A stretch of DNA of 64,000 nt, taken from positions 1,860,001 to 1,924,000 of the forward strand of contig JALGAS010000005.1 in the NCBI GenBank assembly GCA_023078685.1, in the 5' to 3' direction. The notes beneath the pieces are model-generated. The model searched no databases. It worked only from the letters and a program-made list of their open reading frames with translations, and was not told where the DNA came from. Shown piece by piece: positions 37,457-51,300 of this stretch (positions are counted from its first letter, which is position 1; the number at the start of each line of letters is the position of its first letter). A program made the position numbers and the translations under genes. The stretch is from Neopestalotiopsis rosae (lineage: Eukaryota > Ascomycota > Sordariomycetes > Amphisphaeriales > Sporocadaceae).

Positions 37457-39645
37457 TCTTGTGCTGGAGATTTCCAAACAAAAGCGGAGCTCAGGTTGTG
37501 CGGGACGAGGACCTCGTTTGTGTGAGGACCATTTTGAGGATTTAGGTACTTGTACCACCTCTATATAGCTTCCGTTGGGCTAAGGACAAGACTTTTTGAA
37601 GATACGGTCTTGGACGGTCAGACCGTCGGCTTCCCAAAACAAAAAAAACAAAAAATCCAAAAAAAAAAATCCAAAAATCAAAAAATGAAACGCTAACTTC
37701 ACCGAAAAGTGTTCAATATAGATAACGAGCCGACCAATGAGCTGGGATATCCTTCGCGAGTAGCGTCGCCCGAAGGGTCTAAAGGGGCGAGATCATGTTC
37801 TCCCTGCATGACCGTGTCTCCCCAAAAATATTGATAATCAGCCTTTCAGTTTCAGCCTTATTCTTTCAAGCTTGGCATTCGCAACTGAACCACAGCGAGT
37901 TGGATGTGTGGTGGCGGTTAAGGGTTAAAAAAAAAAAAAGGACTCAGAAGAACCCTGGTTCGAGTCTCTAACCAATTGCAAAAAAAATCGAAAAGGCTCT
38001 GATTGGTGAGACTTGAAACCTTGTCCTGGGAACTCATCTGCATAATGGTACTGGCTGACATCAAGTCATAAGGCAGTCCGTTAGGCGAAAAGGTTTGAGG
38101 ATATATATATAGTTGATGTAACAGATGCATGCTGAATATATCGATATCTGTGCATGATTGTGGCGAATGATGCACCAAGATAGATTTAGCGAATAAGGAC
38201 GATCCTATGCTTTTGAAGTCTGTCTCCTGCGCCCGATAGTAGAGTGACAAAAAGGATACTATTCATAGGATCAACAGTTAGTCTCCAGGCGTAATTCATC
38301 AAAGCAAAGGGATTTTGGTGGTGATCAGAGCCTCGTTGTTGACCGCTCCTTCTGCGGTGATACTCACTGCCAAAGAGAAATGAAAGTTGATCGCAGACAA
38401 GATCCTCTCATTGTCGCCGATTGTTACGAGCCATGGTCTTGATGTCTGAGTTGGTATCTAGATCATTGCAACAGTTCTTGCAAATCTGCAGCGTATGATA
38501 GATCTTAGCATGCTTATCAAGGCCCACCTATTTACTGTATGATGAAATATACTGTCTCTACTTAGGCGCCAAGAATTACGATGCACACAGGAAGGGCTTC
38601 GACTCCCGACTATGGGCATAGCCCCCCCTCCCAGTTGAAGAGAGTTATCTTCCGTAAAATGTTCCGTCTCTTTGTTCCGGTCGTGGCTCTGCCATATGCT
38701 TGGTTGATACTGCGAACATATTATTGAATTACTAACACCACCGATACATCACTTCCTTCCTTTATATGAAGACCGTCTCGGTCAGCGTCAATCAAACAAT
38801 CATGGTACGGCTTTCTATCCAATATGATGAACAAATGTTACTGAGAGTGATAACACTGCTAGAAACATCAGAACAGCTCAGGTCATATTGTCCGGAGTTA
38901 TAGCGATAGCAGAAAGCACACTTGTTGACCTTTAGTCTAGGGCAACTCCATTATTTCGAGAAAGTTTCGACCCTCTAAGGGGAATCGATTGGCCAGCACC
39001 TTGGTGCTTGTTCATACTGATCGTCAGACTTGCCCTCTCTTCCCGTCGCCTGTCTTTTAAGCGAGGCTGACTGTCATGCAGGTCAGCAGCATGGGCGGGG
39101 TCCGAGGCGATGAGTGTCTTTCCATGGCTCTCAAAAGTTGTTCAGGGTTGGAAGCTATGCTTACAAAACAGCTATCTCAGACACTATTCAGGTAAGGGAA
39201 AGATGTATTAAACCTCAATAGTTCTGTGTGATCGGGCAGTAAGTAAGGAGGTTTGGTTGGTGCGTAATGGTCTTGATGTTGGTTGTACTCGTATAGTAGG
39301 CGGGGTTCCCTCCGCGTGGGTCGGCGATCTGATCCACCGCGTAACAGTCAAAGTGCAGCGCTTCTCATATTACCTGGTAACCTATACTTAAGGACCTCAC
39401 AGCTTTCAAAGTGTCAAGCAACACTCTTTTACCTTGGGGTTTCATTTGCGAAAGCGTATTCTTGCTTGTCCAAATTAGACGTATTTGCATCAGAATTCGG
39501 CTGGACAGTAGATTTCAAGCCTCCTATCCTTTCCAAGCACGTCTTATCTTCTTTCTACCAATTTGGTCTAGGCTCCAGAACGTAGCAAGTACAGGAGTGC
39601 AATCGTCATCAACTCTAGGATCCAAAACATACGACGACGACGAAA
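37457..39645. other. Divergent intergenic region
   Basis: This lies upstream of both the 813-residue membrane protein (-) and the GNAT gene (+). It contains an interrupted A-rich tract at about 37637-37687 and a 13-A run at 37927-37939. No gene is supported. Confidence 0.5.
37637..37687. repeat. Interrupted poly(dA:dT) tract upstream of the membrane-protein gene
   Basis: A-runs are broken by C or TC at near-regular steps (AAAAATCC-like units). On the coding strand of the neighbour it reads as a T-rich tract about 200 bp before its start codon, the usual place for a nucleosome-excluding promoter element. That role is inference. Confidence 0.7.
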
Positions 39646-40438
39646 ATGACTCGTCTCGAGCTCCAAGAGATTGACCCGTCCAAGGACTTCCCGGCACTTG
39701 CCAGGAGCATGTTCGAGTCCTACGAAGATCCTCCACAGCCCTTTGTTCACGCCTTCTTTCCCATTCATGGCGAGACCGACGAAGCGCGCGAGGAGGCCAT
39801 AGCGGAGTGCGCTACTCGTCTGCACTCCTGGCACACGGAGGATCCGACGAGCTACTGGCAAAAGATTGTCGATGCCGATACCGGTCGCATTGCCGGCGGC
39901 GCACTTTGGAATATTCACAAGGAAAATCCATTTGCCCATGATCATCATTCGGAAGTCACCTGGTTTCCCAATGACGGATCCCGACGCTACGCTGAGCAGG
40001 TTGGCGAGATGCACTCGGCACCGAGGGCTCGTCTAGGCCAACGGCCACAAGTCTGTAAGCATTCCCAACAATACGGTTAATACTAGCTTCAACCTATACG
40101 GGGCTGATGAGGATATAGATCTTTTCATTGTCTTCACGCACCCCGATTATCGACGTCAGGGAGTCGGACAAAAGTTCATGGATTGGGGAATGGCCAAGGC
40201 CGATGAAATGGGGGTAGAGTTCTTTCTGGACGCAACTCCTGTCGGTAAGCCCCTCTACGATGCCAATGGGTTCGTGGAGGTGGACAAGAATGTCATTATA
40301 CCAAAAATTGATTATCCAGATGATGCTTGGAAGGCAGCGGAGAAGAAGATTGGGCATTCGACCTGGTACCTCATGTGGAGACCGGTGGGGGGTAAATATG
40401 AAGAAGGAAAGACTGTAAAGCCTTGGGAGAAGGATTAG
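39646..40438 (+). CDS. GNAT-family N-acetyltransferase
   Basis: Exons 39646-40054 and 40119-40438 give 242 residues. The donor GTAAGC and acceptor GATATAG join RPQV to YLFIVFTHPDYRRQGVG, recreating the strand and acetyl-CoA-binding motif A (RRQGVG, R/Q-x-x-G-x-G/A). The C-terminal half has VEFFLDATPVGKPLYDANGF, the usual fungal GNAT motif-B region. The N-terminus (FESYEDPPQPFVHAFFP) is typical of small fungal GNATs annotated only as acetyltransferases. Substrate is unknown; acetyl-CoA is the expected donor. The ATG at 39646 has AAA before it and is the first in frame. No neighbour suggests a pathway. Confidence 0.9.
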
Positions 40439-43400
40439 TATTTTGACTTTTTCATTCCGTCCTGATATTTTCACAATATCACCGATGATCCGTATCATGT
40501 AGGTTTCCTAGATTCGGATAGACACTGTGTATACAGATTGCATTGCGATCATCCACTCAATGCTAGGTTCCAAATACAGCATCGCTAGTACCGCTTCAAT
40601 GGGCCACTGCCGCCGACCTGAATGCGCCGGTCGGATTCGTGACCTTTATCCAGGAGGCTGGGTGGGTGGACTGTCGAAATCGCACATATACTGGGCTCTC
40701 CCCGCTATATACCTCAAAAGGCTGATGGCCTCTTCGCCGTATACTCTCGAAATCCATCTGCAAGATCTGTCTTATATGGGTTGCAGATCCTGATGTTACC
40801 GAGAACAGCAAGGCGAGCCGGCAAGTGGACGAGAATCACTCCAGTTCGCGGATGTTCTCATCTACTAGGTCGCATCCCAGTCTCCAGTCTTAATAATCGA
40901 CCCTAACGTTCCTACTTTCGCTACGAGGAGTAGATTTCCCGAAACCCTCTGAATCGTTCATGTCTATACTGGAGAAACGAAATACTATAAAATCTGAGGC
41001 GCATCGTGCTGTTACCTATCATGCCATCATCGTCATTCCCGACTCTCCTGGTGCGTTTCAACGCGCTTTTTGGTTCTTTCGCTGCTTTGAATTCAACCAG
41101 TGTACTTTGAAGCAGTAGCCGAAGGTGAATCTTGACAAGTTCTCGGAGGCAAAATCTTGCGGCATATCAAAGGTTTAGTAGTCTTTCATTATGCATAGCC
41201 ACCACTAAAATACTGTGTCAAGCTATCAAGAGGCTATGTAAATACGCCTTGCGCCCCTCATACTCGGAGATACCCGTATTTTCTGCCTATCAGCGGCTCA
41301 AACTATTATAAATGCTCAGAGCAGTCAACGCTTGCAACAAATTCAGAGCAAAGACTCGTCCTCCCCGATTTCTCCTTGTCGCCGACTAGCATGAGATGGA
41401 CGTCACTGCTTTCTATTTCATTCGAATAGTGAGCGTTCCAGCCGATTGTGAGATATGACGACGTGCGGCTGTTGCGAAGTCGAGCCGAAACCCCGCCGAA
41501 GCAGGTCATGATAGTCTCGCGCCGCAGATGCAGAAGCCTCACAATTCGATGTCCTATCATTCGCCACCGTAAGACCGGGCTTGAGCTATGATCAGAGGAC
41601 TGCCAGGGGTCACCCACAGTAGACCCAGCAGGTGCTAGAGGATGAAAAGGGTGAGCGGCACTTGATCTACCTCGACCTCGAAACCGAGAGTATCGGGTTC
41701 ACCAGGGAGGCCGAAGAGTTTCGTCCAATCACCGCCACGATAGCTGCGCATGTTGTAGGCCTGTCGCAAGGTCGATCTACGCTCGTATTGATGCTCGATT
41801 AGAGTCCTTCACCGAGAACCTAGACTTTATGCTACAATTGGCTACTTCGATAGACACTTTTTGATATTTCGACAAGCACTCGTCGCATTGTGCTTAAACC
41901 CATGTCAAAAGAGACCTGTTCTCTCCCGGCTATAAAAGAACTATCGATTTTCTCAAGGATAGTCTGGCCGTTAGAGTGTGCAGGAAATGTACTTAAATTA
42001 TACAGGATACTCTCGCTTGACATTTTGTGTAACAGGAACCTTCGAGTCTCGGCAGATACCTATCTTTTGGATGCCGGAGATCGCATACCAATTGCCGAAA
42101 GAAGAATCCAAGTTGATTTTTCATCTGATGCAGATTGAGAAACTTACAGTCGAGTGTCGAACTGGTATCAAAACGACATCGTTTTTGAGTAACTTTTTTT
42201 ACTCTTGGTTTTTTTATTTTCTACAAATTATTTGAAATCCTATGATAGAAGTGTTATCATTGGAAAGAGAAACCAAGAACAAGATTCATGTGCCATAAAT
42301 TATGCGAAACTTATGTCGTATGGTACAAGAGTTGAAGTCAAGGGTGTTCAAGATTCATATCTAGGGTGTCGAAGTCTTTTGGCGAAGGTCACAGTAGAGC
42401 TCCCGAAGGTGACTCAACTGCAGGTGTCGCTTATGCGTGCGTGGTCTGGGACGGTTCACGCGCGAAAGTGCAGAACAGGGCGGGCACCTTTCCTCCGGAA
42501 GCATTGCTGTTCGTTGTCGCCAAAATATCGCAAAACAGGAAGCGTCGAACGTTTTGAGGGGAGGATGTAGTGGGATATGTATGACCAAATACTTGAGTTT
42601 TCACCGAAAGAAATGGAGTAGGACCAACCGTTGAACAGGGGGCGGTCCCCGGCTGAGGTTCCGGTCGGACAAGTTTCCCACTGGGCTGAATGATGGGCGG
42701 TAGCTGGCAGCTATTGCTTGGACGCAGTCAGCCTTGGCAATTACTCCATATCAGTCAAGACGTTCGCAACACAAACCCCTACCTACATTCCGTAGGGACC
42801 GGTAAGGTCGGGCCAGTCCGAAAGGGGTGGAGTTAGCAAGGATAATCCATGGCTCCCACGATGGACCGGGAGCCCAGCAAGCAGAGTATAGGCCGCCAGG
42901 TGTGTAGTACATCCACCAGCCATACTTCTTTTGCAAGGTTTTGGTAAACTTTCTCCTCAACCCGCAAGCCACGTATCTCTTTCTTGAAAGGGCCTGGACT
43001 CCATAATCAGAGGATGAGCACGAGTCGACAACCCTCCCATAATCACGTTCTGAACGAAGGTGGCCCTGCTCGCTAGGCTGACGTCTCCGACAATTGGTCG
43101 GCACAATGGACAGCCGTGGCATTTGCGTCCAATCAATTTCACCTTTGAGCTATACTCCAAGTTGATGGCTTACCTGTTCAATTCGTGGACTGATTGACTG
43201 ATACGGCAGATATCAGAGATAATTGAGAAGAAAAAATATGGTTGGCAAATAAGAGAGGAATTAACATCAGATACTAAGAAGTCTATAAATATGTAGCCGT
43301 GACCCATGAATCTAGTAGAGGGGATCGAGTATCTATTGTGCACTGCACTCATCGTTAAAAAGCCATCATCGTGGTTGATCCCTCCATCTTTGATCTGATT

Positions 43401-44387
43401 GAAAATTCAACTCGCTTGCCCCATTGACCACTGTTGCGCGCCATACAATGCCGCGAGAATTCGAGTCCGAACCCTCTTCTAAGAGATCACGGGTGAGTCC
43501 CGTCATATCAAGAAAATCAGGCTTGCGAATCGCCGCGCGAAAACTGATATCAATCAATTCAACAATAGACGAAAGCGTCGTCTCATAGCTCCAGCACAAT
43601 TGTTGGAACCCGAGAACGTTCGTCAGTCCCGAGGACTTGGCACTGTAAATCACTTGTGGCTTGTCAGCCTGTGGGTTCTGCCACGGGATGTGGAGGAGGC
43701 ATGATGCAACATTGGCTGGAGGAGGCGCCCGCAGGGCAGCCCTACCACATGATCGCTGAAGTGGTTTTTGCTTCGGAGACTAATCACTCCGAGATGGAAG
43801 CTGAACGAAGGAAAGTCGGCAGTCAGATTGCCCAGGCAGGTAGTCAAGGCAGTGCGAAGCAGTGGTAAAGCATACAATGGGAATTATTTGGTAACATCTT
43901 GTCATTTGCATAGAGCTCAAGATCTTGAATGAGTACTGAATTCGTGAACTTGATTATCTCCGATGCACAATTGGGGCACATACTTGTCCAAGTGGCTTAC
44001 TGTCCTTGCCAAAGCGATAGCCGTTGTGTGGTGTGTCGCTTAAAACAGCTTTGCCCATGACCTTTCGAGCGGCTGGTGCAGCCTTATCGAATTCGACTTG
44101 CCATGAACATCGACGACGGTGGCATCAGCTTCCAAGACTGGCGCGACCAAAACGCTATAGGACTCACTGATTCAGAGCCACTTCGGCGAAGGTCTTCTCA
44201 ATACAGCATTGGCTGGTTTGGGTCCAGTCTACGATACGCTGCAGAAAGCGTCAGGATTCACTATGTAGTGAGTTTCGCATGCTCTGATGCTCCAAGTCAT
44301 ACCCTGTATATACATACATCCATTTTAGTGTACAAAAAACAACCCTATTTATCTCGCACCCGTTCATGTCCGTGGCAGCAAGTCTAT
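40439..44387. other. 3.9-kb stretch without an intact gene
   Basis: Frames here are short and broken. A few look protein-like, such as 41623-41802 (+), 42366-42557 (+) and 43366-43653 (-), but none has a start, a known motif and a coherent exon chain together. It could be a decayed gene region or non-coding sequence. Confidence 0.45.
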
Positions 44388-47300
44388 CTATTTTGGCTGC
44401 CCCTCCTTCCACACAAACCCAATATTATCGCGATCATCACTAATGATTCTCCCCCATTCTAGCAATAGTCTAAACAGGTACACCTCCATGTCTTCACGCC
44501 GAATGGCCGTCTCGGCCCACTTGCGACCCTGCTCCGCGATCCACCGCGCGTCCTGGACGCTTCCCTCGAGGACCTGATCCCGGCCGTTGAGCTTGCCCTT
44601 GCCCTTGAGGCCCACAAAGTAGGCGAGCGTGCTGTGCAGGCCGTGGTATCGCACGTCGATGGGCACGAAGTGCGTCCACGGCATCAGCCGCTCCGTGAAC
44701 CACTCGCGGAAAATGGTGGAGATAAAGGGCACGCCGTTGGATTGGAGCGCCGGCAGCACGTCGGGCGACGGGCCGTCCGAGGTGTCGAGGACCATAAAGT
44801 ACCGGCTCGAATGGAGCGCGTCTTCGGTCTTTTGCTTGAAGCCAAAGCGCTCGCGCTCAATAAGCTGACAGTTCGGGTTGTCGCATGTACCTGCATCGTT
44901 GATATATGAGATATCGGTCGCAAACAGCTTATTGGCTGCGCGAATGTTGACTTCGTCATAGGCGTATTTCACGTCCTTGCCCGACTTGAAGCCAAGGAGC
45001 ATAGACTGCTTGTCAAAGGCAGTGGCGTTGTTCATCAAGTGAACGAGGCGGTTTCGATGTCCACCGTGAAGCATATCGTGGCTGATGGACTGCGGTTGGG
45101 GTTCTTGCTGCCAAAAGAGATGGTCCTTTTTCGAGTCAAAGCGCGAGCTATCGACCTTTTCATTGGCGTTGGGGCGGATTACTGGTAGGAGTATGTCATT
45201 GAAGCTGTTTGTCTTTGATCCGCTAAAGAGCGGCAGAAGTTCTTGGTAAAGGTCGGATTGATGAGGCAAAGTGTGGAAGTCGTGTAAGTTGAATATATCA
45301 GGCTGGTGGCAAGGGTCCAATGAGTATTGCCAGTCTTGCAGAATCTGTCCTTGCGAGTGCGCATCGGCACAAGTTGCGCAATGGTCGCGGACATTCCACG
45401 TAATGCTGGCCCGAGTCTTGGAGCCAGGTGGACAAGCCAGAGCCTGAAGCCGGCGAAAGTCTTGAGCAGTAACAAAATCTGCTGGCTTGCCGGTCTCGGA
45501 ATCTCTAGGTGTCTTGACGTCCTCATTGACTTGGCGTTTGGAAAGAGCTTGAGGCAAAACTTTTTCCAATTTCGACTTTGGTCTCGCCCCCTTTTCCGCT
45601 AGACGATGGACATCATCCCATGGCGCCAGAATCCGTGGCCTATCTCTCAGATTGATAGCAATCTCCATCTCTGGTAGATATTGAGAAAACGAGGAGATCA
45701 GAGACACAATCTCGTCCATAACCAGTTTATGAGAGAGATCCACCGGTTGGCTGTGGGAGGCTCTACCTGCAGCGATTGTAATAATGCCGACATCTGGCAG
45801 AGCCTTGACAGTCTCGAGTCCCTCTTTTATTCTGGACGGCTTGAGTCCCCAAAAAGGTACAACGTCGTTCTCAATCTGATCAAACTTGTCTATAATGACA
45901 GACTTCTTTTGCATTGCAAAATCGAACCACTTGTCAAAGTTTGGCGGAGGGTCACGGCCGTGATGCCGTTCCTTGTACTCGTTGACAGCTGTGTGCAGGG
46001 TCGTGCTGACGCTTGCATACCGGAGCCAGCGATCCGCTTCGACACGGTTCTTGTAAACGAGCTCACCGACGGGATGGCGATCCATGATTGGCGTCTTGAG
46101 CATGGCGATGACAGTCGCGATCATCAGCAACGTGATCACCATGAGCAGTAGCAGAACTCTAGGAATATAGAGTACAGTTCGCATGCCCGCTATGAATGTA
46201 AAGAATGAAAAAGTCGTAGAAACAATGGCAAGTACAATCAGCGGCAAGAAACGGGATGTCTGCTGGTATGTTCCAAACAGCAAGATCTCCCGGAATGCAG
46301 CCGTGGCACCACAGATGAAAGTGGTTGTCGCCGTCATCGATAGCGGTGCTGACTCACACATCCACAGAGTTGCGGAAACGGCAGCCACTGCGCATGTGAT
46401 GCCATTAGTGAGAACGTCAAAGATGAAAATGGTGTCGAGGCCCAAAAAGGATTGTCCCGTCGTGGTTGGTCGCGACAGGAGAAGACGCCCAAATAGCCAT
46501 AACAGCCCAGCTGCAAGGGAGGAGGCAGTCAGTATCCCACTGAGCTTCTGTAATCGGAGCTTGGTGGTTTTCGTCCAAGAGAGGATCCTCCAGAGCAGGA
46601 CAAGTATGGCGGCATCCAAGCCTACCCCCACCCACTGCAGAAAGATGATCCATGCTGTCTGATCCGATGCTGCCGAACAGAAATATGATGATCGGGGAGC
46701 AAAATCGGCCCCCAAGAAGACGCTGTAGCAGAGAAGCAGAATGACGAAGGTGGATGGCAACTGCGAAGCCTGGAGCCAAGCTGTGATGTCGTCCCAAACG
46801 CTTCCCCAGGGGTCCTCGGGCTCGTTGGCGTCAGCTACTGCAGCGGCCTTTCGGTTGAAGAAGAGGTCATATACAGCGAGTAAAAATGGTAAAAATGCCT
46901 AGAAGTATATATCAGCACAGACTGCCCTGAAAGTAGATGATCGTGCACCCAGCTTACCTCGACGCCCTGCGCCGTACATTGGAAATCATGTACCACCCTG
47001 TACAGCATCTCCAGCCGTATTACTATTAAAAATACGAGACATGGTGTATAATAGCGCCGCGGCCGCTGTGGTAAGGTCGGCTTCAGGCCCTTGAACACAG
47101 CATCTGAGTCTGTAATTTGTTTGACCTCATCATTAGAATTATAGAATCACTACAAAGAGCGACGAGGATGGCGACTTACCAAATCTTCCATCTGCCCCAG
47201 GTAGCTGTTTGGAGACAAAGCTCAGAGCAAAAGAGACTGCTCCTGATACAAGCAATACGAGAAACGCTGAAAGTCGTGGTTGATCTATATGGGTCACTAT

Positions 47301-47567
47301 TTTAGCAGGGAAATTCCAAGTATTGGGAGAATGGGGAATTGAATAATGAGACCCAATTGGGCATGGTGAAATGGGACGATCAAAGTCAAACTTACCTATA
47401 AGTGAATGTCTGTCTAATGAATGCAGGAGCCATAAAAAGGATGCGACAAAACTAATAATCAGAATGTCAATTTCTTCATTCTCTTGATCGTCACGTTCAT
47501 CATTGCATTCGCCATTGGTGAGCCCATCACCAAAGAAACCGGGCCCCACAGCAGACCGTCCGGTCAT
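44388..47567 (-). CDS. GT90 / CAP10-like glycosyltransferase with multi-pass membrane domain
   Basis: Four exons, 47567-47396, 47284-47180, 47109-46958 and 46898-44388, give 979 residues. All three introns have GTAAG donors and consistent phases. The N-terminal ~440 residues contain about ten hydrophobic helices, starting near residue 33 (ILIISFVASFLWLL). The C-terminal ~450 residues are the CAP10-type domain: WNVRDHCATCADAHSQG, DMLHGGHRNRLVHLMNNAT, FATDISYINDAGTCDNPNCQ, YFMVLDTSDGPSPDVLPAL and the LMPWTHFVPID segment. Family members are Golgi or endomembrane xylosyl- or mannosyl-type transferases; Cryptococcus CAP10 and CXT1 are the known relatives. Here the likely job is decorating cell-wall or glycoprotein glycans in the secretory pathway. 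The exact sugar is not readable. Confidence 0.92.
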
Positions 47568-48372
47568 GACGGCCCCAGTTCAGGGGTGGTTGTGGTCGTG
47601 TAGTAAGCCGGATGGGTAAGAGCGAAGCAACTGTGAGAGGGTGAAGACAGTGGTTCAATTGGTGCACTCACCAGACAGCAGCAAACTTGGAGCCCTCATC
47701 TCCAGCCATTGTTGGCTTCTCGAACTTTTTTGGCGTTCAAGAGAAGCCGCACTCCGTGGGGACGATGGGACCGAGTGTCGTGGGAAAGTCAGACGGAAGC
47801 CTCTTTACGACGTTGCCATTGCATGCATTGATTGGAAAAATATACAAGACAACACCAGTCAGTAATGTTGATGGCGTGCAATGTGGAAAATGAAGATGGG
47901 TATTGATGATGAGAAACTGCTGTTGATGAACGAATGCCTCCTTGGCGTTTCGTGCCGCGTTCCGTGGTTGGTAGTTTGGTGTGTGGCGGTGCTGGCAGAA
48001 AGCTAAAAAGGGATCCCCAGGACAGTGCGCGGCAAGCACAAGTCAGTGGGGCTTCTTACTTTGAAACACTGTCTAGTATAAGACTGAACCATGAATACAT
48101 TGCATCTTATCACGCATCATGCACTCGCGTCACTGGGAAACTTTAGATATCTTCTAGTGTCATACATTCCATTATTCGTATCCGCTTACGCATCGTATCT
48201 CATCTACGGCGTCATGCAATGCTGAAAACTGAAAAACAAAAACAATCCAATCCCGAAAACGCCCCATGACCAGTCCCAGGCAAGCACTTTTCAATGCAAT
48301 AAAAACCACATCGAGACAGCGTCAAGTCTTGATAGTCGACTAGGTATACAAGACTGCAATCTCATCGCTCTC
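47568..48372. other. Intergenic stretch
   Basis: This is the upstream region of the GT90 gene and the 3' flank of the PhoD-like gene. Nothing beyond short chance frames is visible. Confidence 0.55.
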
Positions 48373-51300
48373 TTAATGGTATTCGTACTCTGCTCCGTCG
48401 CCACCGCGATGATCCCGATACTGGCTGCCTTTTCCGCGGCCGCTGAACAGTCTCTTGAGTTTGCCTCCTCTCTTAGGGGCCATCGGCTCTTCTTCAATTC
48501 CAGCCGTACCATTCTCAATCTCTGGTGAGGCCTCAGAGGCCACTGAGCCGTCTTCTCCGAGATATTCGTACTCCAATCTTGGTACGAGCAAACGGTAGGG
48601 TACCGTGATACCCGCAGGGTCTTTCGGGTTGACCTCGACGTTCAGCTGAATGTCGAGCGCCCCCTTGACATCGACCTGCCATCTCTCAACATTCTTCAGT
48701 TGCTTGGTGCTTAAGCCGGTCGGAGTGCGGCCAAAAGGCTTAGGTCTGAAGTTCTCCTCAGAGGCCCAATTGTCACCACGCGGGGGAGACGATGCCGCGG
48801 GCTGTGTGTAAGAACGATGCGGCACGCGGCTCGAACTCGTAACCGTGAAATACGAGTCGTCACCGACGCTGTACTCTGCAGCCTCGCGAGCACTACCGGC
48901 TCCTCCACGCAAGCCCATTCGTGCAAGCTTATCACCACGCTCGCCATTGGGTCCTTCAAAGGCTGTAGGTTGTCTCCGCCGTGTTTGATTATGCGGTGGT
49001 GTCACATCGTACATATCATCCTCACTTTCTACTCCCCAGTCTCCATTGATACCCCCATCATTTGGACGGCGGCGATCCATTGAAGGACGGCTGAATATAC
49101 TACCTTCTTTGGGACCAACCGAGTCGCCCCGACCAAGGGATAATGTGCGAATCAACTTTCCAGGACGTTTCTCTCCATTTGACATTGAGTTTTTGCGGGA
49201 GAAAGACCGGAACAGCCCTCCTCCACTTGAAAGCGGTGGTCGAGAGCGGTCAACTTCGTCTGGAACATCGGGTCGATATGACGGGCCGCGCTTCTTCTTT
49301 GAGGAGAATCGTCGAAGCAAGCCTCCGCTTTTCTCTGTCGGTGTCCCTGGCGGCGGCGTTTGCTCGTACTCTTCTGGCGGCGGTGTCGGAGGTGGGGTCT
49401 CTCCAGGGACATAAGAACGGATCTGACACCAGTTCCTGTGTGGCAGGAGATGCTTGTTGTTGCGAGGCTTGTTGTCTACGCCAGTCGTGAAGATGGGTAT
49501 CATATTCTCATCAGTCTCCTTGTCGAAATGGTGCACCTTGTTGCGCTTATTCAAGACGTCGGCCATCATATCTGGAGGTGGCGTATTGACAATGGCAGAT
49601 GAGATGACGTTTGGCATGTAGCGAAAGTCTTTGTGCTTGGGGATCTGGAGCTTTGGGTTGGAGAAAAACTGGCCGATGGCCGCAAGATGCACATCGCCAC
49701 TCAGGATGGTGATGCGCACAGATTTATCTGCTGCCAGGTCTTGGAGGTCCTCCATAATGAATCGGCGTTCATCTTTGTGGTTCTTGGCTGTCCAATGATC
49801 ATCAAGATCGTCGAGAATTTCAACGCCTCCATCGAAGCGGTTGAGGAAGTTTCCTAGGAGTCCAGCCTTGCCCATGGCCTTGACCGGATCCATCAGTCTC
49901 GATGTCAGGCTGAGTAATAATTAGTAAATATACGTAATCAAGCAAAGGTCTCTGGAGAAACTCACATATTTTCAAGCCAGACCAGGCGCGGGTAAGCAAT
50001 TGGAACACCCAGCAAGACCAACAAATGAGTTGTCTCACCCTTGACGATCTCAGAATAACATCGGTCCATAATCTTCTTCCATGTCTCTTCTCGGACCACC
50101 TCCTCTCTAGTGCGTTCTGTTCGCGCATCTACAGCCAGTAGAGCAAGCCCGGCACCGAGAGACACATACAGACTGCGGCTCAGCTCGTGAATGTAGGGAC
50201 CGGGTTTCAAGCCTAGCACCCAGCTCGGCTCTGTCTCTTCACTTTCGCTCACGATGCTTTGCTGCTGGAACAACATGTAATACTTGAAGGCGACAGCCCC
50301 AAGGCCAGAAAAGACGGGTGTCTTCATGAAATGATCCGGATACGAACCAAACCCGTCAATGATGTCGTGGTCGTCGTACATGTTGACCATGGGTATCTGC
50401 GAGTTGGCTAGGCCAAATAAACCTTGGGAGAACCACATGCAATATCGTTCCAGATAGAAGAATTCCAACTCTTCCTGTAGGTCCTTGGTGAATGGCGCAT
50501 TGTGTTTATGCAGAGGGTTCTTGATCTCTAACCACTGCTTGAATATGGTGGTCTTCTTCATAACGGCATCATTGTAGATCTGATCGCCACCTCCAATCAT
50601 GACATGGAAAGGCCGAGTCTGGTGCGTGTTGAGCACATCTCGCCACATGGGATCAGGACCGCTAAAGTCATTGGAGTTGACGCTGAGACTGAACCCATTG
50701 CAACTGTGAAACATGACATTCATCGACTCGTTGCGGGATGGCACCCAGAATCCAATGGAGGGGCCCCTGTTGATGCGATAGGCGATGCGTTGTTGCGTCT
50801 CGCGCAGCTCGATTTCGAGATTGAATCGCCAGAACGTACAGCCCTTTTCCGCGTGAAGACGAAAGCCACGGACATCCTTGTATTTACCGAGTTTCTCTCC
50901 GTCCATGGCGGAACGCTTTGCACGACTGGCAAATGTTCCAGGAGCATTGGGATCATTATAAGAGTCTGGTGCGGTTCTCGTGCTCTCAAACAGTCCGCCG
51001 TCGCCTTCTACAGTAGACACATCCACACCGTCTTCGAGATACTCAATCGGTCTGACATGAAGGGTCTCGCCTCGTCGGCCAAGCTTGGGGATACCAGCTA
51101 TAGGGTCCACATACTCTGGAGGGAGCGCTTGCTCACCCTTCAACTCTGCAGGCGGCGGCGCAAGCAGATCAATGGGCTGAACAAACATGCGCAACGTAGG
51201 GGCTATCTCGTACGAACTCTCAGAGTCCTCGGTGACGATCATGATGGAACCTCTCCAGATCTGCTTATCAGATGAAACCCCGGCTCGGCTTCGTGCAGCT

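Noticed and set aside
37927..37975. Possible tRNA T-arm (GGTTCGAGTC) near a poly(A) run
   Set aside because: The flanking bases do not pair into a T stem, and no D arm or acceptor stem can be drawn around it.
38585..38620. GGGCTTCGACTCCC resembling a tRNA B box
   Set aside because: Only three stem pairs form, and no cloverleaf fits around it.
23868..40438. A secondary-metabolite cluster around the NmrA-like gene, Zn2Cys6 regulator and GNAT
   Set aside because: No polyketide synthase, peptide synthetase, terpene cyclase or cytochrome P450 is present, and housekeeping genes lie between them.
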